This document shows positions 16,957-25,194 of a stretch of DNA of 40,459 bases, in pieces. Position 1 is the stretch's first letter, and each line of letters starts with the position of its first letter. The notes under the pieces were generated by a model. The model was given only the letters and a program-made list of their open reading frames with translations. It had not been told where the DNA came from and made no database searches. The stretch is from Bacteriovoracaceae bacterium (GTDB lineage: Bacteria > Bdellovibrionota > Bacteriovoracia > Bacteriovoracales > Bacteriovoracaceae). A program made the position numbers and the translations under genes. The DNA is taken from positions 1 through 40,459 of the forward strand of contig JAFMBV010000024.1 in NCBI GenBank assembly GCA_017858255.1. Reading direction: 5' to 3'.

Positions 16957-19389
16957 TTAGCCTTTCTTGAGATAAATACTCGCTTTTTCTAGGGCGAATA
17001 TAATTTTTTCTTCACATTCTTTAATGAAGTCCCCTTCGAGAGTTTTTTCGGGATCTGAAAGGAAAGTTCCCATGGTAACGAAACAGTCGGTCTTTCCAGG
17101 AGTGTAAATATCTACAATTTTATGCCTAACTTCTGCTTTAATTTTTAATTTATTTAATACATTAAAAATGTCGGCAACACTCTGATTCTCATCTAAACAA
17201 ACAGTGTAATCAAAACGAGAAGAAGGGAATTTTGATAGTGGACTATAAGAAAGTTTATCCTTAATCGACCTCTTCTCAAACTGAGTAAGGTCAATAAGGC
17301 CGATGGCCAGATTACCTTTAATCTTAAAGTTCTTTAAGATTAATGGATGTATACCGAAAACAACGCCATCCATTTTACCCATAATTCTTAGATTTTTAAA
17401 TTCAAATGGATGAACACCAACCCAACTTTCTTCTACTAAATTATTTTTAAACTTTGGATGAGAATCTGTAATATCCATAGGAATATTAAGAAAATTCCCA
17501 AGGCGTTCAATATGGTTTAATAAGTCCAAGGTTGGATCACTTTTACGCGAATAAAATGCAACTCCTAAAACAACTTTTTCATCTGAAAAATTCTTTTCAT
17601 TATGGTGATAAGTCCTACCGAGTTCAAAGAACCTAAAGTCATCATAAGTTTTGGCATTTAAGGCGGTCACCTCTAGAAAACTAGGGATAAGAGAGTCTCT
17701 CATGCGATCTTGTTCAACAGAGAGACTATTGACTAATTTTAAAGATTCCAAGTTATTAGGCCATTGGCACTTATTTAGTAATGACTTTCCAACCATCGGA
17801 TAGCTAGTAACTTCAAAAGCATGTGAATGCTGACTTAGAAAGTCTTGTGCTTTTCTTTTAATAATATGAAGGGGGTTTAGGCGAACCGGAGTTACATCCA
17901 AAAGAGGTCCAACGGGGGTGATATTGTCGTAACCTATAACCCTACCCACTTCTTCCACAATATCGGCCTGGCACTCAATATCTTTAGTCGAGCGATAACT
18001 TGGCACTGTGACCTCTAAACTTTCATCACCTTTTGTAACTTTAAAATCTAACCTTTCCAAAATATCAATGATTTTATGAGTTGATATTTCTTTTCCTAAG
18101 GTTTTAGTTATTTCAAAAACGGAGGTATTGATAACAAGTGGCTTTATATCTTCAAGATTTTGGCCATCATATTCAACTTTTCCAACAACGCTTGCACCAG
18201 GGCAAAGTTGTTTAATCAATTCTAGAGTTCTAAGCAATGTGCGATAGCATAGTTGTGAATCTAAAGTTTTTTCGTAGCGCATTAAACTATCAGTTCTTAA
18301 TCCAAGACGAGTAGAAGTTTTTCTAACCTCTGCGGCCTTCCAATTGGCCACTTCAATGAAAAGCTTAGTCGTCTTTTCAGTCACACCACTATTAAGACCT
18401 CCCATAATACCGGCCAATACCAGCGGTTTATTAGCATCGCAAATGACTGTATCACCAGCGACGAGGTCTCTATCTATTTCATCAAGTGTAGTAAAACTTA
18501 AATTCTTATCTAGGCATTTGATATTAACGCTATCACCTTCAATTTCTTCGCGGTCAAATATATGTAAAGGCATACCTAATTCAAGCATTACATAATTTGA
18601 GATATCAACAATATTATTAATAGGCCTTAAGCCTACTGCTAATAGTCTATCCTTAATCCATTGGGGTGAATCTGTAACCAAAACATTGTCTAAACTTAGA
18701 CCAAAGTACGCCAGACAAGAGCTATCAGCTTCGACGTTTACACCCATGGGAGATTTTTCGTTATTGAATAAACCTTCCAAGTTCTTGGTCCACTCCTCAC
18801 TAAAGGGTGAGTTCAAGGGAGCTTCATATAAAGCAGAGAATTCACGGGCCATTCCAAAGTGTCCCCAGAGATCTGGCCGATGAGTCAAAGATTTATTATC
18901 GATATCAAAAATTATGTCTTCTTTTTTATCCCAAAGAGTTAGGAGGTCAACACCAACAGGAGTTGTTTCAGGTAGGTCCATAATTCCGGGGCTCTTATCT
19001 GCTAGACCAAGTTCTTCTTCAGAACAAAGCATCCCCTCTGACAATATACCTCGTATCTTTTTAGGCTCTAGAGTAAATCCTATTGGCAAGGTCGTTCCAA
19101 TAGGCGCAAAAATTGTTTTCATCCCCAAACGTACATTACTAGCACCACAAACAACTCTAAAAGATTCATTATCATTTAATTTAAATGAAACTAGATTCAA
19201 CTTATCCGCTTCAGGATGAGGTTCGATATGAGTTACTTCAACCGTTTTAACCTCTTTCCAAAACATATTAATTGTTTCAACGCCTTCTACTTCAGCAGTC
19301 CCCATTGTAAGTTTGAGGGCAAGCTCATCAGGAGGAAGTTCCATATCAATAGGTGAAAATTCTCTAATCCAATCAAGTGAAATAAGCAT
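16957..19389 (-). CDS. pheT: Phenylalanine-tRNA ligase beta subunit, 810 aa
   Basis: The full-length bacterial beta subunit. The N-terminal LDWIREFSP segment is followed by the EMAP/OB-type tRNA-binding domain (about 40-150, with VVCGASNVRLGMKTIFAPIGTTLP as a landmark). The B3/4 editing region, B5 domain, catalytic-like core (about 480-680) and a C-terminal FDX-ACB anticodon-binding domain (about 720-808, SKFPSSRFDYTVCL) follow. With PheS it forms the alpha2-beta2 synthetase. It starts 11 bp after pheS with AGAG upstream, as in most bacteria. Length is normal and no frameshift is apparent. Confidence 0.97.
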   Translation of the reverse strand: MLISLDWIREFSPIDMELPPDELALKLTMGTAEVEGVETINMFWKEVKTVEVTHIEPHPEADKLNLVSFKLNDNESFRVVCGASNVRLGMKTIFAPIGTTLPIGFTLEPKKIRGILSEGMLCSEEELGLADKSPGIMDLPETTPVGVDLLTLWDKKEDIIFDIDNKSLTHRPDLWGHFGMAREFSALYEAPLNSPFSEEWTKNLEGLFNNEKSPMGVNVEADSSCLAYFGLSLDNVLVTDSPQWIKDRLLAVGLRPINNIVDISNYVMLELGMPLHIFDREEIEGDSVNIKCLDKNLSFTTLDEIDRDLVAGDTVICDANKPLVLAGIMGGLNSGVTEKTTKLFIEVANWKAAEVRKTSTRLGLRTDSLMRYEKTLDSQLCYRTLLRTLELIKQLCPGASVVGKVEYDGQNLEDIKPLVINTSVFEITKTLGKEISTHKIIDILERLDFKVTKGDESLEVTVPSYRSTKDIECQADIVEEVGRVIGYDNITPVGPLLDVTPVRLNPLHIIKRKAQDFLSQHSHAFEVTSYPMVGKSLLNKCQWPNNLESLKLVNSLSVEQDRMRDSLIPSFLEVTALNAKTYDDFRFFELGRTYHHNEKNFSDEKVVLGVAFYSRKSDPTLDLLNHIERLGNFLNIPMDITDSHPKFKNNLVEESWVGVHPFEFKNLRIMGKMDGVVFGIHPLILKNFKIKGNLAIGLIDLTQFEKRSIKDKLSYSPLSKFPSSRFDYTVCLDENQSVADIFNVLNKLKIKAEVRHKIVDIYTPGKTDCFVTMGTFLSDPEKTLEGDFIKECEEKIIFALEKASIYLKKG

Positions 19390-19400
19390 AATATTCTCTT

Positions 19401-20462
19401 TTAAAAAGCTGAAAATTGAGTGTTAAAACGAAGGTCACCACTATTAAGATGACGGATATCATCTATTCCATATCTCATCATCACCAATCGATCGAGTCCA
19501 AGACCAAAAGCGAATCCATTGTATTTTTCAGGATCGATTCCACCTGATTTCAAAACATTTGGATGAACAATTCCACAAGGTAACAATTCAACCCATCCCG
19601 TTTTTTTACAAACAGAGCAACCCTTCCCAGAACAGATAAGGCATTGAATGTCTAATTCAAACCCTGGTTCTACGAAAGGAAAGAAACCTGGTCTCAAGCG
19701 AACTTCGGTATCTCTTTTAAAGATTTCCTTAAGGAGCGTTTTCATAAAATAAATTAAATTACCAACTGAAATATTCTCTCCGACCATCATGCCTTCGAGT
19801 TGATTAAAGACCATTTCATGGGAGGCATCTGTTCTCTCGCAACGAAAAACAGTTCCCGGTGCAATAAAACGAAAGGGAGGCGTTCTTTCGCGCATTCCCC
19901 TAACTTGAATTGTTGAAGTGTGTGTTCTGAGTAGATGTTTCTTACCCTCAGGACTATCAGGATCATTAAACCAAAAAGTATCCTGCATATCCCTTGCTGG
20001 ATGATCACCTGGAATATTCAAGGCCTCAAAATTATGAAACTCATCTTCAATATGTGGTCCATCTAAAACTTCAAAACCCATGGAGAGAAATACATCTTCG
20101 ATTTCTCTTTGGATCATCGACCTTGGATGAATCCCGCCCGATTTATTTTTATTAAACCAAAAAGATTCCCTGTTATTTAAGTCGATTTTATTTTCTTCTA
20201 ACTTCTGATTAATTTGGACGAGTTCAAACTCTTGGAGCTTCAATGAGACTAGATCGCCAATATCATCCTTGAGCTTATTGGCCTTTGGACCAACTACCTT
20301 TCTCTCTTCCGGTGTACAGTTTCTAAGCCCTTTAAGGATCTCTGAAACCTTTCCTTTTTTTCCAAGAAACTCACTTTTTAAATTAAGAACTTCAGCTTCA
20401 CCTTTTAAGTTTTTAATTTTTTCTTTGAACTCTAGAGCAAGAGAATCTAACTGTTCAACCAT
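19401..20462 (-). CDS. pheS: Phenylalanine-tRNA ligase alpha subunit, 353 aa
   Basis: The catalytic subunit that charges tRNA-Phe. The N-terminal coiled-coil arm covers about residues 1-90. Class II motif 2 is FRCERTDASHEMVFNQLEG, and motif 3 is FAFGLGLDRLVMMRYGI near the C-terminus. A C-x2-C-x4-C-x2-C cluster (CLICSGKGCSVC, about residue 275) is also seen in PheS of many bacteria and may bind metal. The start at 20462 has GAGG about seven bases upstream. A 10-bp hairpin lies in the 71-bp gap before it. It is co-transcribed with pheT. Confidence 0.97.
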   Translation of the reverse strand: MVEQLDSLALEFKEKIKNLKGEAEVLNLKSEFLGKKGKVSEILKGLRNCTPEERKVVGPKANKLKDDIGDLVSLKLQEFELVQINQKLEENKIDLNNRESFWFNKNKSGGIHPRSMIQREIEDVFLSMGFEVLDGPHIEDEFHNFEALNIPGDHPARDMQDTFWFNDPDSPEGKKHLLRTHTSTIQVRGMRERTPPFRFIAPGTVFRCERTDASHEMVFNQLEGMMVGENISVGNLIYFMKTLLKEIFKRDTEVRLRPGFFPFVEPGFELDIQCLICSGKGCSVCKKTGWVELLPCGIVHPNVLKSGGIDPEKYNGFAFGLGLDRLVMMRYGIDDIRHLNSGDLRFNTQFSAF

Positions 20463-20495
20463 TTTGTTGCCTCATGTCTTTTGACGCTATTAAAG

Positions 20496-20521
20496 CCGCC
20501 ATTTTTTCACTAAAATGACGG
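20496..20521 (-). promoter_or_regulatory. Stable hairpin upstream of pheS (possible attenuator or terminator)
   Basis: On the minus strand, CCGTCATTTT and AAAATGGCGG pair over 10 bp (one G-T pair) around a 6-nt loop. It sits between the DUF4416 gene stop and pheS. Only a short CTTTAAT follows, so terminator strength is doubtful. No Phe-rich leader peptide or T-box sequence is visible. Confidence 0.4.
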
Positions 20522-20533
20522 ATTATCAATTAT

Positions 20534-21094
20534 TTACTGGGATTTACTCACCTTTAGCTGCTTTTTCAATTGGTCTCTGGCCACTTCGAATAAGTTTAAA
20601 ACCTTATCTAAGCGATAATCAGGATACGTCCATGGCAATGTGCACCAAGATTTATTTAAGTATTGATAAGTGAGTTCGCCATAAATCCCTTCTCCAAAAT
20701 AGATTCGATGGGAGTAAGGTTTATTGGTGGCGAGCACTACTTGCTCCAAACCAATATAACCTGGATCAATATTTAGAGGTCTCCCCTCCATATTAAATTT
20801 CTCTCTTTGTTCTACTTCAATAAGATTGGTCATTTTCTTCTTCATTAATAGAAAATCACGATCATCAAAAGTGCTGGAAAACACCCAAATCCTTTTTAGA
20901 CCATTGCGCTCCCCCATCTCTTTTTCATAATACTCATTAAGGGAACAATTCTTTTCTTCATGAATTAATGGATTTGAGTCAATAGATATAACTCTCTCAA
21001 GCAATATTAAGACTTCCTCAATAGAATAAAGGTCTTCTCTATATATGAGACCACAGAAGAAGGTTACCTTTTCAGGAAAGTAGGGCTCACTCAT
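20534..21094 (-). CDS. DUF4416 family protein, 186 aa
   Basis: A small soluble protein matching the DUF4416 family pattern: an N-terminal VTFFCGLIYRED strand-turn, then NIDPGYIGLEQVVLATNK near residue 110, HRIYFGEGIYGELTY, and the C-terminal WTYPDYR. No biochemical function is established for the family, so none is given. It overlaps the end of the heptose kinase gene by 4 nt and so is translated in the same operon as cmk, the heptosyltransferase and the kinase. The link to LPS heptose synthesis is suggested by context only. Confidence 0.75.
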   Translation of the reverse strand: MSEPYFPEKVTFFCGLIYREDLYSIEEVLILLERVISIDSNPLIHEEKNCSLNEYYEKEMGERNGLKRIWVFSSTFDDRDFLLMKKKMTNLIEVEQREKFNMEGRPLNIDPGYIGLEQVVLATNKPYSHRIYFGEGIYGELTYQYLNKSWCTLPWTYPDYRLDKVLNLFEVARDQLKKQLKVSKSQ

Positions 21095-22113
21095 GCATAA
21101 CTATCAATAAGTTTTTTGTAAAAGATTGTCAGCTCTTCCATGTTTACAGTTGCTGTACCTTTCTTGGCAACAACAACCCCTGCACCACAATTCCCTATCC
21201 AGGCGGCTTCCGACAAGGTTCCTCCGGCCAACAAACCGGCCGTCAATAAACTTATCGTTGTATCCCCAGCCCCACTCACATCGTATACTTCCTGAGCGAC
21301 CGTTGGAATAATCTCTAGACTCCCACTACCACTTCGATCAAGAAGGGCCATGCCTTCTGGTCCAAGAGTAATTACTATTTTTTCTAACTCTAGTTTATCA
21401 ACGAGAATGGCGGCCATTTCATCTAAACTTTTTTTATCATAAGTATAACCGAGAGACTCCACCATTAGCCTGGCCTCTTTAAGGTTTGGTTTTAAAAGAT
21501 CTGCGCCTTTATAGAAGAGAGGAGAAGTACTGGTACCTGGATCAACACATACAAGTTTCTTTTTTTCTTTCGCCATTTTAATACAAGTTTTTATCAGATT
21601 TTCCGTTAATGTTCCTTTGGCATAATCTTCGAGAATAAGACCACTATGATCATCTAAAAAATCAGAAACTCTTTGAATAAGAATCCCCTCTACATTTTTG
21701 TTGATAGGAAGATTATCTTCATAGTCGATACGACAAACCTGCTGGGTACTTGTTGTTATTCTTTCTTTAAAAATGGTTGGACGACTTGGGTCTCTAACAA
21801 TCCCCCATGTTTTAAGGTTTGTTTCTTCCAATAAACTCTCAAAGCGTGGCGCCCTAATATCTTCACCAATGACTCCACACAAAGTACTCTCAATTCCTAA
21901 GCTCTTTAGATTGTGGCCAATATTAGCGGCAAGACCAAGTTTCTCCCACTCACGCTGAACATGAACGACGGGAACAGGTGCTTCGGGGGAAATTCGAGAG
22001 ACCTCACCTAGGGTGTATTTATCAATACCAACATCTCCCAATACAGCGATTGGCCGTAACTCGGAAAATTTCTTGGTTATTTCTCTAAATCGATCTTCTG
22101 TTATTAGTTTCAC
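21091..22113 (-). CDS. D-glycero-beta-D-manno-heptose-7-phosphate kinase (RfaE domain I type), 340 aa
   Basis: A PfkB-family sugar kinase of the RfaE/HldE kinase group, which makes heptose 1,7-bisphosphate for ADP-heptose. The N-terminal AVLGDVGIDKYTLGEVSRISPEAP is characteristic of the group. PfkB signature 1 is at GLAANIGHNLKSLG (60-73). Signature 2 is DVSGAGDT (278-285), with D284 the expected catalytic base. E. coli HldE is a fused enzyme of about 477 aa; here only the kinase half is present, so the adenylyltransferase (HldC type) must be encoded elsewhere. It lies 9 bp after the heptosyltransferase gene, matching a role in LPS inner-core synthesis. Confidence 0.9.
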   Translation of the reverse strand: MKLITEDRFREITKKFSELRPIAVLGDVGIDKYTLGEVSRISPEAPVPVVHVQREWEKLGLAANIGHNLKSLGIESTLCGVIGEDIRAPRFESLLEETNLKTWGIVRDPSRPTIFKERITTSTQQVCRIDYEDNLPINKNVEGILIQRVSDFLDDHSGLILEDYAKGTLTENLIKTCIKMAKEKKKLVCVDPGTSTSPLFYKGADLLKPNLKEARLMVESLGYTYDKKSLDEMAAILVDKLELEKIVITLGPEGMALLDRSGSGSLEIIPTVAQEVYDVSGAGDTTISLLTAGLLAGGTLSEAAWIGNCGAGVVVAKKGTATVNMEELTIFYKKLIDSYA

Positions 22114-22122
22114 AGGCGCCTC

Positions 22123-23196
22123 TTATTCATCTAGCTTTTCGATCAGCCTTGCACAGGCCATATAAACTTCTTCTACTTCTATTTTAGACATACACTCATA
22201 ATAAGGACAACTAGCTCCTGAGCAATACTTAGTTTCTCCGCACACGACATCAGGAACAATGACTTCAACACTATTATCGTGCTTGTAGGGACCCCACCTC
22301 ATACTTGATTGAACTTTTATAGGACTATAAAGGGCAACAAGAGGAATATCCAACGAGTTCGCCATATGAGTCGTTCCTGTAGAAGGACCAATAAATAAGT
22401 TCGCCTCACTTAAGAGATGAGCATAATGAATCAGGCCTTTAACAGAACCATCGAAATACTTTACAGATTTATTTAACTTAGTATCTTGTGAAATATAATC
22501 ACGAAGACCAATGAGATAAGGCTCATCACTCGGAGTAAATGAAACCATATAAACGAAGTCGTCCCCATATTTATTGTATAGCAAACTAATAAGTTTTCCA
22601 TAGTTTCGACTGGACCAATTTAGAGTATGACCAGACATTCCAGGGTGAATAATAATTAACTTTTTTGTATTAGGAATATTTTCTTCCTTCCTAATAAGTT
22701 TTGCCTGCTCAGTATTAATTTTGATTATCGGTCGGTAATTATCGTACTTAGAGCTGCTGAAGTGAAAATTAAAAGGCGCAGCCAGGGCCATATTATATTC
22801 ACTCTCGTGCATGACAACAGTGCTGCGAGACTGGCGTATCCCTTTATTTAAAAATAAGAATGAAAGGATCTTAGATCTTAGACCGCCGCGATTCTTGACC
22901 CTATTTAGGGCCGCGAAGAATGAAGGAAGAAAGCTACCACCAAGGTGAAAGTAGTATTCCATCTTATAATTTTTAAAGAGATTTCTTAAGAATGAAATTT
23001 TCTTTACGAGAGGCCAATTGGAGTCGTAAACAAAAACTTCATCAATACCTTCACAAAGTTTAATGAGATCACCACTTCTTGGAGATACTAAAAAAGCGAT
23101 GTGGGCGTTTTTATCTTTTTCTTTAATTAAACGAGCAAGAGGGGTACTTAAGAGTGTGTCACCGATTGCATCAGTTCTGTTAATGAGAATATTCAT
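22123..23196 (-). CDS. Glycosyltransferase family 9 (ADP-heptose:LPS heptosyltransferase type), 357 aa
   Basis: A GT9 inverting glycosyltransferase. The N-terminal motif is INRTDAIGDTLLSTPLARL (residues 5-23). The linker IIHPGMSG with NWSS begins the donor domain. The ADP-heptose-binding loop is FIGPSTGTTHMANSLDIP (about 275-292). Near the C-terminus four Cys (CGETKYCSGASCPYYEC) form the cluster common in this family. It should transfer heptose to lipid A-core on the cytoplasmic face. Its start overlaps the cmk stop by 4 nt, and the heptose kinase follows. Whether it corresponds to heptosyltransferase I, II or III cannot be decided from sequence alone. Confidence 0.9.
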   Translation of the reverse strand: MNILINRTDAIGDTLLSTPLARLIKEKDKNAHIAFLVSPRSGDLIKLCEGIDEVFVYDSNWPLVKKISFLRNLFKNYKMEYYFHLGGSFLPSFFAALNRVKNRGGLRSKILSFLFLNKGIRQSRSTVVMHESEYNMALAAPFNFHFSSSKYDNYRPIIKINTEQAKLIRKEENIPNTKKLIIIHPGMSGHTLNWSSRNYGKLISLLYNKYGDDFVYMVSFTPSDEPYLIGLRDYISQDTKLNKSVKYFDGSVKGLIHYAHLLSEANLFIGPSTGTTHMANSLDIPLVALYSPIKVQSSMRWGPYKHDNSVEVIVPDVVCGETKYCSGASCPYYECMSKIEVEEVYMACARLIEKLDE

Positions 23197-23885
23197 ATCG
23201 AGAGGCCGACCTCTTGACCTTTAAGGCGACTCGTCTCAATTAGTTTCATTAAAACCTCATCTTCTTCCATGTCACTTGTATCCATATAGGTGGCACCCTC
23301 TGCGACCTTTAAAGGTGAGACTAAACGATTAGTATCAAGTCTATCTCTTTCAATGACATCCTTTAAGACTTGATCATAAGTGAGATCAGATGATGTGTTA
23401 CTTTTTTCTTTCAATTGATCCAAACGTCTTTTTGCTCGCACTTCTGGTGAGGCCGTCACAAAGATTTTACAAAAGGCATCAGGAAAAACAACTGTGCCTA
23501 TATCTCTTCCTTCCATTACACAAATTTCGAACAGTCCTAACTTACGTTGAAAATCTAAAAGGAAAGACCGTACTTGAGGGAGTTGAGAAAACTCACTAGC
23601 GAGTGCACTTACTTTATGCTCGCGAATTGTATGGGTTAAGTCTTCACCATTTATAACTATTAATTGGGAATCATTTTCACCGTACTTAATGTTTAGCCCA
23701 GCAAGAAAATCTCCAAGTAGTGGACTTTCTTCACAAGGAATATTGTTCTTATCTAAAATGTAGGCAAGTGCGCGGTACATTGCACCGGTATCTATGTAAA
23801 GAAGCCCTAAAGATTGTGCAAGTTTCTTTGCCATGGTTGATTTTCCAGACCCACTCGGACCATCGATGGCAATGACTTTGTGCAT
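23193..23885 (-). CDS. cmk: Cytidylate kinase, 230 aa
   Basis: Phosphorylates CMP and dCMP. The P-loop GPSGSGKST occupies residues 9-17. The CMP-binding segment DTGAMYRALA (about 33-42) and EGRDIGTVVFPDA (about 128-140) are typical. RAKRRLDQL is the lid region, with DRLDTNR and P-L-x-x-A-x-G-A near the end. Length matches the family. It heads the heptose/pheST operon, 86 bp after the transglycosylase gene, and overlaps the GT9 gene by 4 nt. The upstream ribosome-binding site is a weak AAAGAG. Confidence 0.95.
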   Translation of the reverse strand: MHKVIAIDGPSGSGKSTMAKKLAQSLGLLYIDTGAMYRALAYILDKNNIPCEESPLLGDFLAGLNIKYGENDSQLIVINGEDLTHTIREHKVSALASEFSQLPQVRSFLLDFQRKLGLFEICVMEGRDIGTVVFPDAFCKIFVTASPEVRAKRRLDQLKEKSNTSSDLTYDQVLKDVIERDRLDTNRLVSPLKVAEGATYMDTSDMEEDEVLMKLIETSRLKGQEVGLSI

Positions 23886-23971
23886 ATATTTCTCTTTAAA
23901 TTAAGGAATAATTATTAAGAGAAAAAGGTAACAAGGATTTCATAGGAGTGGAAGGTTTAAGCTTACTTAGA

Positions 23972-24979
23972 CTATAAGATATTAGAACGCATTGGCCCAT
24001 CATTCAGCGCTACGTCATCAAAGTCTACGCTTGTTTCCCACCATGTCACAAACTCAATCTCACGCCACTCAAAAGGAAGACGCCTTTTGACGACATATGT
24101 ATTGAAGTACATTGGTGCATTATTTTGAAAGTGTCTCTTAACACCGCTAGAAACTAAACGATAGGCCCTTCTTACTTTATCTAAGTAGAGATTTTTTTGG
24201 CCTACAGGCAAACCCCAACGCAAGCGTCTCTTTGTGTAACCAGAGCCCATATTATAGGCAACAGTGGCATGAACGTAATGGCCTGAAAACTTCTTTAATA
24301 AGCGTTTTAAATAAAATGACCCTAATTGAACATTATGAACAGGGTCTTTCGTCAATTCGTATGCAAGATCAGCTGTGACCGTACGATCCAGAAGGTGATT
24401 TAACCAAAAAGAAGTTTGAGGCATTATTTGCATTAACCCACTTGCATTTACTGGGCTCTTAACTGTCGGATCAAAGTGACTCTCCACCCACATAACTGAG
24501 AGAATCCAAAAAGGATCGACCTGGTACTTATGGGAAAAATGTAAGGCTAGCTGTAGGTATTTCTTTAGACCTTTTTTTAGATGCTGAGGTGCTCTTTCAA
24601 TAATAAGCTCTTCCAACTCGTGGCGTGGTAGTTCTTCTAACCTATAAAGAGGAAACTTTAGTCCAAACGATGCTCCTGCCTGACCAAAAGAATAGAATTT
24701 CTTAGGGGAAACAGCAGGTATATGCGGTGGTCCATATATGGGCTTCTGATTAATATGTCCGTATGTCAGCTTACCAGTAGCAGAGTACTGGGCCCCTTCC
24801 ACAATTAAAATTAGACATGCCAAAACAGATAAGATTTTAACTGCTGCTGGTGCCTGAGTAAGTGCATAGTAAAAAGTCAGAAATGACCTCCCTAAGGCCT
24901 GGAACCACTGCCAGTACTCGATCAAGATGTCGTACCTACTTAGATTTGTTTCGATGCCGTTTGTGGAAGATAGTTTCAT
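23972..24979 (-). CDS. SLT-family lytic transglycosylase, membrane-anchored, 335 aa
   Basis: Cleaves peptidoglycan glycan strands in the periplasm. An N-terminal cytoplasmic stretch precedes one membrane segment at about 46-62 (VKILSVLACLILIV), which also serves as the export signal. The Slt70-type catalytic domain is at about 140-290: the catalytic Glu is E166 in WVESHFDP, followed by SGLMQIMP (180-187) and the AYNMGSG motif near 240. Residues 65-130 are a linker of no known domain. It is transcribed toward cmk but separated from it by 86 bp, and divergent from the DUF255 gene. It resembles MltC/Slt-like rather than MltA or MltB enzymes. Confidence 0.88.
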   Translation of the reverse strand: MKLSSTNGIETNLSRYDILIEYWQWFQALGRSFLTFYYALTQAPAAVKILSVLACLILIVEGAQYSATGKLTYGHINQKPIYGPPHIPAVSPKKFYSFGQAGASFGLKFPLYRLEELPRHELEELIIERAPQHLKKGLKKYLQLALHFSHKYQVDPFWILSVMWVESHFDPTVKSPVNASGLMQIMPQTSFWLNHLLDRTVTADLAYELTKDPVHNVQLGSFYLKRLLKKFSGHYVHATVAYNMGSGYTKRRLRWGLPVGQKNLYLDKVRRAYRLVSSGVKRHFQNNAPMYFNTYVVKRRLPFEWREIEFVTWWETSVDFDDVALNDGPMRSNIL

Positions 24980-25130
24980 GCCCTTGATCTAGCCTCTTCG
25001 ACTCACTATGGCAACGGCGATTGCGCCTTCAACAGATAGACGCGAGATTTTTTCATAGCAAATAATCAATGCCAGAGGACTTCCCCGCGATTTCAACACA
25101 CCATATCAAAATAAAGAAGCACCTACCATC

Positions 25131-25159
25131 TTCAAAGTTTTGCCTAGTTCTTTTATAGT
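25131..25159 (+). promoter_or_regulatory. Likely promoter of the DUF255 gene
   Basis: TTCAAA (25131-25136) and TATAGT (25154-25159) are spaced by 17 bp. A GAAGGA ribosome-binding site then precedes ATG 25195. The rest of the divergent gap (24980-25130) shows no gene or clear structure. Confidence 0.45.
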
Positions 25160-25194
25160 GGAGCCTTAACTTATTAAAAGCACGAAGGACATCT

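Noticed and set aside
20463-20533. T-box or Phe leader-peptide attenuator before pheS
   Set aside because: No T-box consensus and no short frame rich in Phe codons; only a simple hairpin is present.
22190-22250. Four-Cys cluster in the heptosyltransferase as a novel metal site
   Set aside because: A similar Cys cluster near the C-terminus is common in GT9 heptosyltransferases.
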